A DNA stretch of 64,000 nucleotides from Thermoplasmata archaeon (GTDB lineage: Archaea > Thermoplasmatota > Thermoplasmata > Methanomassiliicoccales > Methanomethylophilaceae). Positions within the stretch are counted from its first letter, which is position 1, and each line of letters begins with the position of its first letter. The notes under the pieces are model-generated. The model was not told the origin of the DNA. It saw only the letters and a program-made list of their open reading frames with translations, and ran no database searches. This document shows, piece after piece, positions 43,814 through 52,595 of the stretch. The position numbers were made by a program, and so were the translations under genes. The stretch spans positions 1 to 64,000 of the forward strand of contig SUSV01000005.1 of assembly GCA_015063245.1 (NCBI GenBank), written 5' to 3'.

Positions 43814-43881
43814 GGTCAGCCGAAATCCTCCAAACGGACACCGGTTGAATGATACGTGTGTGTTAAACACATTAATCACCT

Positions 43882-43964
43882 CCCGCCGAGGCTGGGGTCG
43901 ATCTACCCTGATTGAACCTCGATGATCCGCGTATTCGGACCATCAAGGCCCGAACTTCGGCGGG
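43882..43964 (+). ncRNA. candidate structured RNA domain
   Basis: CCCGCCGA and TCGGCGGG close an 83-nt domain that contains an inner hairpin (CCG/CGG near 43927-43939 with flanking TGAT/ATCA). The compact nested folding without a coding frame suggests an RNA gene or leader. The class is unknown. Confidence 0.35.
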
Positions 43965-44111
43965 AACCCCATGTTCTCATGTAGTTTATAATAGAACGTT
44001 TGGGTTTTCCCAATGTCCAGATTCGAGTGTCCTCATAGGTAACACTATTTCAAGATACGTGTTACTCTTGAACCATCCCCTCTTTTATAATGAGAATCCC
44101 TTGGACGAACG

Positions 44112-44909
44112 ATGACATCCGAACTCATCTTCGTAGGACTGGGCCTCAGCGGCACAGATGGAATGACCGTGAAAGCATTGAACGCATTGAAGGAATGCGA
44201 CAAGATCTATGCTGAGTTCTACACGTCGTTCCTCATCGGCACGAAGGTGGAGGAGCTGGAGGAGGCCATCGGGAAGAAGATCAAGGTCCTCTACAGGGCT
44301 CAGGTCGAGGAATGCGACGACATCATAAGGGATGCCATGGAGATGAGGGTCGCCTTCATCACCGCAGGGGACCCCATGTCGGCCACCACCCATGTCGACC
44401 TGAGGATCCAGGCGGCCGAGGCTGGGATCCCGGTGAAGCTGTACAACGGCATCACGATATTCTCTGCATGCCCAACGGCGTTCGGGCTCCAGAACTACAA
44501 GTTCGGAAGGGCGGTCACGCTGCCGTTCATCGAGCAGGGATACCACCCCAAGTCACCCTACGATCACATCATGCAGAACAAGAAGATGGGCCTCCACACC
44601 ATGATCCTGCTGGACATCCACGCGGACGAGATGCGCTATATGACGGCGCACGAGGCCATCGAGTGGCTCATGCTCGGTGAGGAGAAGTGGGGAGAGGGAC
44701 TCATCGATGACAAGACAATTCTTTGCGTGGCATCGCAGGTCGGTTCGCCGACGGAGAAGATATTCGCAGGCTATCCCCAGGACCTCCTGAAGATGGACCT
44801 CGGAGAGCCTCTGTTCACCCTGGTGCTCCCCGGCAACCTGCACTTCATGGAGCAGTATGCTCTTGTGAAGTTCGCAGGTGCTCCGGAAGAGATCATCGAG
44901 GATGAATGA
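44112..44909 (+). CDS. dphB: diphthine synthase
   Basis: The 265-residue SAM-dependent methyltransferase methylates elongation factor 2 histidine during diphthamide synthesis. The N-terminal LIFVGLGLSGTDGMTVKAL and the ITAGDPMSATTHVDL loop are the family signatures, and length is exactly normal. A TATA box (TTTATAATG, near 44086) sits 26 nt before ATG, so the message is probably leaderless. It converges with the cluster 2 ATPase gene 25 bp away. Confidence 0.96.
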   Translation: MTSELIFVGLGLSGTDGMTVKALNALKECDKIYAEFYTSFLIGTKVEELEEAIGKKIKVLYRAQVEECDDIIRDAMEMRVAFITAGDPMSATTHVDLRIQAAEAGIPVKLYNGITIFSACPTAFGLQNYKFGRAVTLPFIEQGYHPKSPYDHIMQNKKMGLHTMILLDIHADEMRYMTAHEAIEWLMLGEEKWGEGLIDDKTILCVASQVGSPTEKIFAGYPQDLLKMDLGEPLFTLVLPGNLHFMEQYALVKFAGAPEEIIEDE

Positions 44910-44934
44910 TCTCACGTTGCATCGATTGAAGATT

Positions 44935-45738
44935 TCAGAGATGGTAATCTCCGACGAATCTCTTTGGGAGGACGAATATCTCCCCATCCTTGTCGGTACC
45001 GACGGATGCCTCAACCTCATACACATCACGTATGAGCTGTTCGGTTATGACCTTCTTGGGATCCCCGACGGCTACCAGTTCTCCCTTCTTCATGATGATG
45101 CAGAGGTCACAGTACCTAGCCATCAAAGAGATGTCATGCTCTGCTACAAGGATGGTCATATCCTGTTTCACCATGGCACGCAGATACTCCATGACATCGA
45201 GCTTGTATTTCATGTCAAGATGGGATGTGGGCTCATCAACCAACATCAGCCTGGGGTTCTGAACATATGCCTTTGCGATCATCACACGCTGCCTCTCTCC
45301 GGATGACAGCATGTTGAGAGCACGGTCCTGAAGGTGGTATACTCCGAATTTCTTCAGAGTATCCACCACCATGGTCTCGTCTTCCTCCGTCTCCCACCAC
45401 ATGTTCTGAAGATAGGGGTACCTTCCGAGCATAACCGTCTCGAACACAGTGAGCCCGAATGATGCAGTAAGTTCAGCAGGTACGTTCGATACCAGTCTGG
45501 CGACCTCAGCGGGGGACTTGGGGAGGACCGATTCGCCATCGATCAGGATATCTCCAGATGTGATGGAGTGCATCTTGTTTATGCATCTCATCAGAGTGGT
45601 CTTTCCGCAACCATTCGGTCCTATGAGTCCCACCAGCAATCCCGATGAGAGTTCGAACGAAACGTCCTTGTCAGCATGATAGCCGTTGTCGTAAACCTTG
45701 TTGAGATTGCGCACTTCGAGAAGCGGTACTTCATCCAT
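44935..45738 (-). CDS. ABC transporter ATPase, BtuD/FecE type (importer cluster 2)
   Basis: The 267-residue ATPase has Walker A GPNGCGKTT (about 38-46), signature LSSGERQRVMIAKA and Walker B LMLVDEPTS. It is the last gene of importer cluster 2. ATG 45738 overlaps the permease stop by 8 nt (ATGGATGA). It energises the permeases encoded by 45731-46840 and by the fusion gene at 46833-49769. Confidence 0.93.
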   Translation of the reverse strand: MDEVPLLEVRNLNKVYDNGYHADKDVSFELSSGLLVGLIGPNGCGKTTLMRCINKMHSITSGDILIDGESVLPKSPAEVARLVSNVPAELTASFGLTVFETVMLGRYPYLQNMWWETEEDETMVVDTLKKFGVYHLQDRALNMLSSGERQRVMIAKAYVQNPRLMLVDEPTSHLDMKYKLDVMEYLRAMVKQDMTILVAEHDISLMARYCDLCIIMKKGELVAVGDPKKVITEQLIRDVYEVEASVGTDKDGEIFVLPKRFVGDYHL

Positions 45739-46840
45739 TGTATATCTTCCCCCTTTTGTACAGTAAATAAGCGAATACCGGAACTCCGATCAATGTGGTG
45801 ATCGATCCGACCGGAAGTTCCAATCCAGGCATGATCATTCTAGCTAAAAGGTCTGCACCTATCATAATTGCTCCTCCGAAAGCGATAGATGCAGGCAGAA
45901 CTATTCTGTGATCTCCTCCGAATATCATACGGCACAGGTGAGGTATAATCAAACCTACGAATCCGATTATTCCGCAGAAAGCAACACAGAATGCTGCCAG
46001 GACCGATGACAGGATCAGGATCATAGCATTGAATCTCTTGACGTTCAGTCCCATCTGCCTTGCCTGATCGTCGCCCAGTAGTACGAGATTCAATTCCTTG
46101 GAGTATCTCATGATGAATACGGACAGTATCACAGCAGGGATGAGGACACACAGTGTCTCCCTCATAGTTATCTGTGAGAATGAACCGAACAGCCAAAGCA
46201 TGGTGTTGGAGACCGCGTGACCGGAAAACAGGATCATAACGGTCTGTATCGCACCGAATATCAATCCTATTACAACTCCCGATAGGACGTAAGCATTGGT
46301 CGACGCACCTGCCATATGGGCAAGGACCATGGTCGCTACAAAGGCCAGCAACCCTCCAACTATGGCCGACGCAGCTATCAGGAAAGGAGAATGCGCTGAA
46401 ACCAGGCCGAAGAATGTGAAGCCATAAGCGATCGATGCTATTGCGAACGTGCCCGCTCCGGACGAGACTCCCATGATATATGGGTCCACCAGGGGATTCC
46501 TGATGACAGCCTGATATCCGGCCCCTGCAATCGACAATCCAAGACCTACCGCTATGGCCGCGATCGCCCTGGGCATACGTGAGCTGTATACCCTGACCTC
46601 ATCATTGGTCATATCGGTGCCGCCCTTGCCGATGGCTGAGAACAGATTGGAGAACGCATCGATGGGGCTCATTATCCCGTCAGGGCCGATGCACAATGCT
46701 GCGACGAACATGGTCATCAGAAGGATGAAGCCGATGAGCAGCATCATCTTGGACAGATGTTTCTTCTTTGCGATGTGCGTCTCGCCTTTCCCATTGAGCA
46801 CCGCTCTGATTCCGGACATCACCCTGTTCTCCTCAGGCAT
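45731..46840 (-). CDS. FecCD/BtuC-type permease (importer cluster 2)
   Basis: The 369-residue membrane protein has the typical RMPRAIAAIAVGLGLSIAGA, NPLVDPYIMGVSSGA and FCGIIGFVGLIIPH motifs. ATG 46840 overlaps the end of the propeller-permease fusion by 8 nt (ATGCCTGA). It is close in sequence to the permease half of that fusion, so the two probably form a heterodimeric channel. Confidence 0.92.
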   Translation of the reverse strand: MPEENRVMSGIRAVLNGKGETHIAKKKHLSKMMLLIGFILLMTMFVAALCIGPDGIMSPIDAFSNLFSAIGKGGTDMTNDEVRVYSSRMPRAIAAIAVGLGLSIAGAGYQAVIRNPLVDPYIMGVSSGAGTFAIASIAYGFTFFGLVSAHSPFLIAASAIVGGLLAFVATMVLAHMAGASTNAYVLSGVVIGLIFGAIQTVMILFSGHAVSNTMLWLFGSFSQITMRETLCVLIPAVILSVFIMRYSKELNLVLLGDDQARQMGLNVKRFNAMILILSSVLAAFCVAFCGIIGFVGLIIPHLCRMIFGGDHRIVLPASIAFGGAIMIGADLLARMIMPGLELPVGSITTLIGVPVFAYLLYKRGKIYNG

Positions 46841-49769
46841 CGTACTTCCCCCTGCTCCTGATAAGAAGGTATGCAAAGACAGGCACACCGATTATAGTCG
46901 TCACCGCACCCACCGGCAATTCGAAGCCGGTCAGCAGTGCACGGGACAGGAGATCCGCGACGATCATGAGCGATCCTCCGAAAGCCATGGTGACCGGAAG
47001 CATGAGGCGATGGTCTCCTCCCATTATCATCCTTGCGACGTGAGGCACCACAAGGCCCACGAAACCTATTATTCCGCAGAATGCTACGCAGAACGCAGTC
47101 AATATCGATGCGATGATGAGTATCATTCTGTTGAATCTCTTGACGTTCAGTCCCATCTGCATAGCCTGATCGTCACCGAGAAGCACCAGATTCAGTTCTC
47201 TGGCCCAGATCAGCGGGATCATGGAAAGCGTGATGCAGGGAATCAATACCAGCCATAGCTCATTCCAGGTTATCGATGCGAACGATCCGTAAAGCCAGGA
47301 CAAGGCATGGGCGATCTTGGTCCCGGATTGGATCATCATGATGGACTGTATCGCCGAGAACACCAATCCTATGACGATACCGGCCAAAACGAAATTGATG
47401 GATTTGCCTCCAGTCTTCTCTGCAAGGAGCAATGTGCATCCGAATGCGAACAGCCCTCCGATGATGGCAGAGATGGCAATAAGGTAGATGTTGCTGGATG
47501 AGAACAATCCGAAGAACGTGAAATCCGTGACGATCACAGCGACTGCAAGTGTTCCTGCTCCGGAGGACACTCCCATGATGTAAGGCTCGACCAACGGATT
47601 CTTGATGACGGCCTGATACATCGCACCTGCAACCGAAAGTCCGATTCCGACCGCGATTGTAGCAATTGCGCGAGGCAGCCTCTGGTTGTAGATCAGCATC
47701 TCTTCGTACGTAAGCCCGTGGCCGCCCTTCTCTATTGATGAGAATACCGCTGAAATCGCCTCTACGACCGATAGATTGGTCTTGACGCCGATGCATAATG
47801 AAGTCAATGCCAAAATGAATGTTATCAGCGACCCTATGATGATAACAGCATACAGCTTACGCTTGCTTTTGGTATTGTGGGAGTAATTCTCTCCGAAGAA
47901 ATAGGTCATTACCCGTTTGTGGATCTCTTTGAACGGTTTATCCCATTTGACGATGAATTTCAAGACTATCCACACAACGGCCAGAATCACCGCGATGGCC
48001 GCGAGCACGATCACCAATATCTGCCACAAAGGTGTCGGCTCCGAGTATTCAGGAGGCACATATTGATCCAGCTTCGATCCGCTGAAGGCAGTCACTCCGT
48101 TGTCATCGCTGCGAACTATGTAATTATCCACAACGGTAACAATCGCCATTGCATACCATTTGTTATCGAATGAATACCGTCCGACTACCTCGCCGTCAAC
48201 GTTCAATTCATACAACTCGCGTGTTGCATAGGTGGATGCATACAGGAGTTCATTGTTGACCAGGGTAGGTGTAGCATGGGTCTCCCTGGAGAACCCTACG
48301 ATGGGGCTCAGCAGTGTCGCATTACCTTCCAGGTCCACTTTGAATATGCCCTTGTTGGTCGCTGAGAATACTCCTTTGAAATCATCGGTGACATAACGTG
48401 TGACCATGTTGCATGTGAAACCGAAATTGGATTCGCCTGCTAAATCCTTCAACTTGGTCAATGTGTTGGTCGAAGTCTCGTACTTGTACAAAGCCAGACT
48501 TGCGATCTTGGAGTTCATTCCGAGTCCATCGGAGTATGTCATGAAAAGATAGTAACCGCCATCATAGCGTATAGGCGACGGCACGTTGCAGGCACCGATA
48601 AGTTTGCCCGTATTGGGGTCCTCGGCCTGGAACACGACCTCTTTCTTGATAAGAGTACCATCGGCACTGTTCAGGATGTATAGGCAACCGTCATACGTTC
48701 CTGCGAATACATAATCGTCGATCACGGTCAGAGGCGTATAGTAGGCCTGTCCTCCCATCTGATATGACCAGACTAATTCCAGTTCGCTGTTGAAACAATA
48801 GACCATTCCGTTATGGGCCTTGAGGAAGATGCAGCCTGAGTTGAAGACAATGGCTGCAGGGCCTCTTCCGTATGAGGAATAGAAATCCAATTCTATGGTC
48901 TCCTCGGGAATATCCTCCGATTTGATTACATTCTTGTCATTGACTCCAGGGCCTTCGTGTATGTCGAAGGAGTAAATCTGGCCCGCTGTCGTCGGGAGGT
49001 AGACTTTCCCTCCAGCGATGACAGGACAGGCCATTTCGATCTGAATCGATTTGTATTTGAAATCCCAGATTGTATGCCCCGTTCTTATGTCATAGCATGT
49101 CAGCAGACCGCCGGTCTTCACTATGGCCATGCCGTCAGCATAGAGTGTTCCGCAGTAGCAACCGTAGGCGCTCATCTGGGAGCCATCTCCATGGGTATGC
49201 CAGAGAGGGATGCTCTCTTCGGTGGTATCTCCCACGGTCTGATTGACGCTGTTCTCCGAATCGCCAGCGAACATGGTCCATGCAGTCTTGTATTCTGGAT
49301 TGACGGTGGGGGTCATCCCATTAGGATAGAATCCCACAGCCAGTTTGTTCCCGGAATACGGGGAATCGTATTCAGCAGGATCGATAACGGTCCATGATGA
49401 GGTGTTGTTGCTCCATGAGTAGAGGGTCCAGTGCGATTCTACCTTCACGCCTGTTGACCCGGGTTCAGATACGGATCCCCCCGTATCAGCTCCACCTATG
49501 GTCCGCGACGTAAGGCCATCTATCGTGATCTTGCCGTCAGCGATCACTGCCGAGAAACTCGCATCGGAAAGGGTGTTTATGACGGTGGACGATATTGTAT
49601 TCGAAGCATGTGTTCCGACCCATTCAGTGGAACCGTTACCGTGGTCTATCAGGAAATCTCCTTGAAGTTCATCAGATGCGGAATCAGAGCCGGGCAGAAG
49701 TGTGATGCATGCCGCCAGGGCCACAAGTGATACTATCGCCAAGATTACCTTCGCTCTCATATCAATCAT
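46833..49769 (-). CDS. fusion of PQQ-like beta-propeller ectodomain and BtuC/FecCD permease
   Basis: One 978-residue protein combines an outer binding part and an import channel. A signal-anchor (about 8-28) is followed by a small domain (about 33-160) also found in the neighbouring binding protein. Then comes a PQQ-like repeat propeller (about 190-560), with repeated blade patterns such as GGLLTCYDIRTGHTIWDFKY, GGKVYLPTTAGQIYSFDI and AGTYDGCLYILNSADGTLIKK. A membrane helix (about 582-606) and a complete FecCD permease (634-978, with LPRAIATIAVG, NPLVEPYIMG, FCGIIGFVGLVVPH) follow. It overlaps the upstream binding-protein gene (ATGATTGA) and the downstream permease. No frameshift or stop separates the two halves. 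ATG 49760 is an alternative start. Confidence 0.9.
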   Translation of the reverse strand: MIDMRAKVILAIVSLVALAACITLLPGSDSASDELQGDFLIDHGNGSTEWVGTHASNTISSTVINTLSDASFSAVIADGKITIDGLTSRTIGGADTGGSVSEPGSTGVKVESHWTLYSWSNNTSSWTVIDPAEYDSPYSGNKLAVGFYPNGMTPTVNPEYKTAWTMFAGDSENSVNQTVGDTTEESIPLWHTHGDGSQMSAYGCYCGTLYADGMAIVKTGGLLTCYDIRTGHTIWDFKYKSIQIEMACPVIAGGKVYLPTTAGQIYSFDIHEGPGVNDKNVIKSEDIPEETIELDFYSSYGRGPAAIVFNSGCIFLKAHNGMVYCFNSELELVWSYQMGGQAYYTPLTVIDDYVFAGTYDGCLYILNSADGTLIKKEVVFQAEDPNTGKLIGACNVPSPIRYDGGYYLFMTYSDGLGMNSKIASLALYKYETSTNTLTKLKDLAGESNFGFTCNMVTRYVTDDFKGVFSATNKGIFKVDLEGNATLLSPIVGFSRETHATPTLVNNELLYASTYATRELYELNVDGEVVGRYSFDNKWYAMAIVTVVDNYIVRSDDNGVTAFSGSKLDQYVPPEYSEPTPLWQILVIVLAAIAVILAVVWIVLKFIVKWDKPFKEIHKRVMTYFFGENYSHNTKSKRKLYAVIIIGSLITFILALTSLCIGVKTNLSVVEAISAVFSSIEKGGHGLTYEEMLIYNQRLPRAIATIAVGIGLSVAGAMYQAVIKNPLVEPYIMGVSSGAGTLAVAVIVTDFTFFGLFSSSNIYLIAISAIIGGLFAFGCTLLLAEKTGGKSINFVLAGIVIGLVFSAIQSIMMIQSGTKIAHALSWLYGSFASITWNELWLVLIPCITLSMIPLIWARELNLVLLGDDQAMQMGLNVKRFNRMILIIASILTAFCVAFCGIIGFVGLVVPHVARMIMGGDHRLMLPVTMAFGGSLMIVADLLSRALLTGFELPVGAVTTIIGVPVFAYLLIRSRGKYDA

Positions 49770-51207
49770 CGAACCCCAGGTGCTTCGTGTATTTCAGATA
49801 GGATTGGTAGTCTCCGCCTATCGCTTTCGGGACTTCAATACCGTCATCAAATGAATCCGGATTGATTACCCTCGCTGTAAGCTCAGTCAGCTGTGCGATC
49901 CTCGGTCCTGAACGCTGAGCCATTTCACCAAGGCCTTCTGTGAACAGATAGATATTACCGTTCTTGTATGCGGCCGTCTTCTTCCATTCATCTGACAACG
50001 AGGAAATCATGAGGTCATAATCGTTAGCCTTGTACTGACCGTAATCGAATATTATGATGCATTCGGGGTTGAGATCCATCACCATGGAGGGGGTGATGTT
50101 AGGCCACCCTCCCTTAGGTGTACGCTCCGGCCAATGGGAATCATTGATTGCATTGCTCCCATTGACCTTGTACAGGATGTCATCCACATAGGTGTTTGTT
50201 CCTGCAATGAAAGGTGAAGCTGCAGAGCTCAACGTGACCAAGGTCTTGTAACCATCGTGAGAGGAGGTCATACCTATTATGGTATTCAATGCCATCTCGA
50301 TCTGTGATGTGACATAATGTCCGCGGAGCTCGTAGTTCATAGCTGTTCCTACGATGAATATGTTCTTCAATACCGTATCAAGATCAGTTCCATCGTAGAT
50401 TACCACGGCATTGATGTTTGAGTTCCTCAGGGTCTTGGCCATTGTGATATGGGAATATGCCGATGCATCGCATACCACGATATCAGGTGAGACCTCCATG
50501 ATGGCCTCATAACTTGGACTTGTGTAGGTTCCGACCTCTTCTAACGTATGATTGTCCTTCTCCCTTTGTATCAATGAGGGATAATTGCTGGACTGATCGG
50601 TACCGACGATCATGTTGGCCGCATCCATGGCCCCCACCAATTCTGTACAAACAGGCGACAGCGTCACTACCGAGTGGGGTTGTGCGTATCCGTATATGGA
50701 TGTGGCTGTGGCGTCTACGCCGACCGTCGGGCTCTTCCCCGTGGCAGTATATGCCCAGGAGATGACCGTGTAGTTGGAGGCCTTGATATTGTAATCTTTA
50801 CTTTCTTTGAAATCGAAATCCCCCTTCTCGACGTACCATAGGCCCCATTTATGGTCAGCATCATTTTCGACAATGTCGTCTCCCCTGTCTATGGCCGTGA
50901 GCACGCCGTCAACGAAGATGGGTTCAGTGGAATAGTGGTCGTTGCAAGCAATGGTTAGCAACTCCACAGGATCGTTTGTCTCTTCAAAACTGGCGTTCGT
51001 CCAAACGGTGTTGTAGTCCCCGTAGTCTATCACCACGCCTTCGGACTGATATAATGTGACGTTTGAACCGACACCGTTCATGGCCAATGTTAAACAAGAA
51101 CCGGCAATAATCAGCACTACGGTAAGGGTGACCTTTAGCCTCATCGCACGGTTGCCGTATCCTGATGAGGTGCTGTCCCTCTTGATCCATGAATTGTCGA
51201 TGGCCAT
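49762..51207 (-). CDS. substrate-binding protein with extra N-terminal domain (importer cluster 2)
   Basis: The 481-residue protein has a hydrophobic segment (about 22-45), an N-terminal domain (about 50-170) resembling the one at the start of the propeller-permease fusion (both have an acidic strand, a D-G-x-L/I-T-I/A-D turn and a PTV-x-x-x segment), and a BtuF/FecB-type binding domain (about 175-481, with VVTLSPVCTELVGAMDAANMIVG). It probably captures a cobamide or iron chelate. A GC-rich hairpin precedes the gene. Confidence 0.85.
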   Translation of the reverse strand: MAIDNSWIKRDSTSSGYGNRAMRLKVTLTVVLIIAGSCLTLAMNGVGSNVTLYQSEGVVIDYGDYNTVWTNASFEETNDPVELLTIACNDHYSTEPIFVDGVLTAIDRGDDIVENDADHKWGLWYVEKGDFDFKESKDYNIKASNYTVISWAYTATGKSPTVGVDATATSIYGYAQPHSVVTLSPVCTELVGAMDAANMIVGTDQSSNYPSLIQREKDNHTLEEVGTYTSPSYEAIMEVSPDIVVCDASAYSHITMAKTLRNSNINAVVIYDGTDLDTVLKNIFIVGTAMNYELRGHYVTSQIEMALNTIIGMTSSHDGYKTLVTLSSAASPFIAGTNTYVDDILYKVNGSNAINDSHWPERTPKGGWPNITPSMVMDLNPECIIIFDYGQYKANDYDLMISSLSDEWKKTAAYKNGNIYLFTEGLGEMAQRSGPRIAQLTELTARVINPDSFDDGIEVPKAIGGDYQSYLKYTKHLGFDD

Positions 51208-51223
51208 GTGTTCTGAGAAGGGT

Positions 51224-51241
51224 GGCGGCCGAACGGCCGCC
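51224..51241 (-). terminator. intercistronic hairpin before the binding-protein gene
   Basis: GGCGGCCG-TT-CGGCCGCC forms an 8-bp stem between the surface-protein stop (51256) and the next start (51207). Like those at 22078 and 56326 it follows a gene for an abundant extracytoplasmic protein. Confidence 0.5.
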
Positions 51242-51255
51242 TTTAATGGTTTAGT

Positions 51256-52350
51256 TCAAGGTTTCTTCTTGATCATGAAGAATGCTACTACAACAATCAC
51301 CAGGATCACTGCTGCTGCGATTCCTGCGTAGAGGATGATGTTGTTCTCTTCCTCATCGTCGTCATCGCCGCTGTCTCCTGAAGGCATTACTGCAGGAAGC
51401 TTGGTCCAGTATGCATCCATTCCGTATGCAGGTGCGTGATAGTAGAATGAATCATCCTGGGGATCTTCCATCTTGTAGTTGTCAAACACGTGGGAGATGA
51501 CAGTAGCAGTGGTGAGATCATCAGACTGCATGTCCTTCCACTTGTTCTGAGTTCCGTCCTGACAGTACGTTGCGAATCCGTAGTAGTCTGCGGTACCGTA
51601 TGTTCCGTGTGTAGAGTATGTGTAATCGTTGGCTGTGACTGAAACCAGGCCTGTGGCGTACTTGCCGTTCATCAGGCTGAATCCAGCCTTCTCGGCACCC
51701 ATCGTCCTTGCGCTCTTGAGCGATTCGCCGCTGATTCCGGGCTGAATGCTGGAGGTCCATTTGCTGAATGACTTATCTCCGTCATTCATCTGGAAGTAGA
51801 CCTTGTACTCCACCATCTTTACAGTTGGGAGGGGTGACCAGTAGGGGTCGGAACCAGGGTATTCGTTCTTGTAGTATTTGCTGGCGTCAGAGGGTTCTGA
51901 GAAAGCATATTTGTCGAAAACGATGACGAGCATGGTTTCGTCAGCAAGGCTGGAATCTTTCCATGCAGCTCCGTCGTAGTAGTATACTGCGAAGTTCTGG
52001 TAGTTGTCTCCGCCCCATTCCGAGTAAGCTGAACCTGCGTAGGTAACTCCATCAGCAGTGATTGAGCTTATCATACCATAGGATCCAGTTACGATGGTGA
52101 GGCCGGCTTTCTCGCACGCATTGGTCAATGCAGCGGTGTACAGGTCAGAGGTGGGCTCTGTTCCATACACAGACACATCTGCAAGGCGTGCGCTGTAGGA
52201 ATTGCTTCCATCCCTCAGGTCGAGGTAAAATGAATATGTTACTGATTCTTCACTTGCTGCTGAAGAATCATCAGATACAACGGCAATTGCAAAAGCGGAA
52301 GCGCAGAATACTGCGACCGCGACAATTGCATACATTTTCGTGTGGTTCAT
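51256..52350 (-). CDS. anchored surface protein with two repeated domains (importer cluster 2)
   Basis: The 364-residue protein has a signal peptide (about 1-25), two homologous domains of about 130 residues (about 35-160 and 170-305), an acidic stalk (SGDSGDDDDEEENN) and a C-terminal membrane helix (about 335-358) ending in KKKP. Both repeats share strands such as VSVYGTEPTSD/…, KAGLTIV.../KAGFSLM, Y.GFATYCQDG.. and the ending VFDKY/VFDNY. The fold recalls the transcobalamin-C-terminal-like (DUF4430) domains, by eye only. As first gene of the cluster it may bind ligand at the cell surface. ATG 52350 follows GGAGG at good spacing. Confidence 0.75.
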   Translation of the reverse strand: MNHTKMYAIVAVAVFCASAFAIAVVSDDSSAASEESVTYSFYLDLRDGSNSYSARLADVSVYGTEPTSDLYTAALTNACEKAGLTIVTGSYGMISSITADGVTYAGSAYSEWGGDNYQNFAVYYYDGAAWKDSSLADETMLVIVFDKYAFSEPSDASKYYKNEYPGSDPYWSPLPTVKMVEYKVYFQMNDGDKSFSKWTSSIQPGISGESLKSARTMGAEKAGFSLMNGKYATGLVSVTANDYTYSTHGTYGTADYYGFATYCQDGTQNKWKDMQSDDLTTATVISHVFDNYKMEDPQDDSFYYHAPAYGMDAYWTKLPAVMPSGDSGDDDDEEENNIILYAGIAAAVILVIVVVAFFMIKKKP

Positions 52351-52595
52351 CATATATCCTCCATGGGCTACCCAATGAGATATGGACCATAGAACCAATA
52401 CAATGGATAAATAAGTTTGGAGCATTAAGCCAACTCAATGAATATTTGTGCTGCTCCAGATTATCTGGATGGTGTCTTTTGGAAGGTATCTTTTTTGGCA
52501 ATAACGGTAGGAAACTACGCACATTGGTCAATATTCATTGATTTAGAGTATTTTCCAGAGAACAGGATATAAACCACCAGTTGATTTCTCCATTT

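Larger units (their letters stand above)
43684..44082. other. 400-bp intergenic region with strong secondary structure
   Basis: No protein-like frame. A TATA box (TTTATATCC, about 43770-43778) is followed by a long symmetric hairpin (ATTACGAT...ATCGTAAT around GTGATATCAC, 43785-43813). Further on, an 8-bp stem (43882-43889 with 43957-43964) encloses about 70 nt with smaller hairpins. This may be a non-coding RNA of about 160 nt starting near 43800, or a regulatory region for dphB. A short minus-strand frame with a strong GGAGGTGA site (starting near 43874, 18 codons) is also present but is not called. Confidence 0.4.

Noticed and set aside
43689-43925. Possible small protein in the acd-dphB gap
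   Set aside because: The frame crosses strong RNA-like hairpins, has no ribosome site and no family resemblance.
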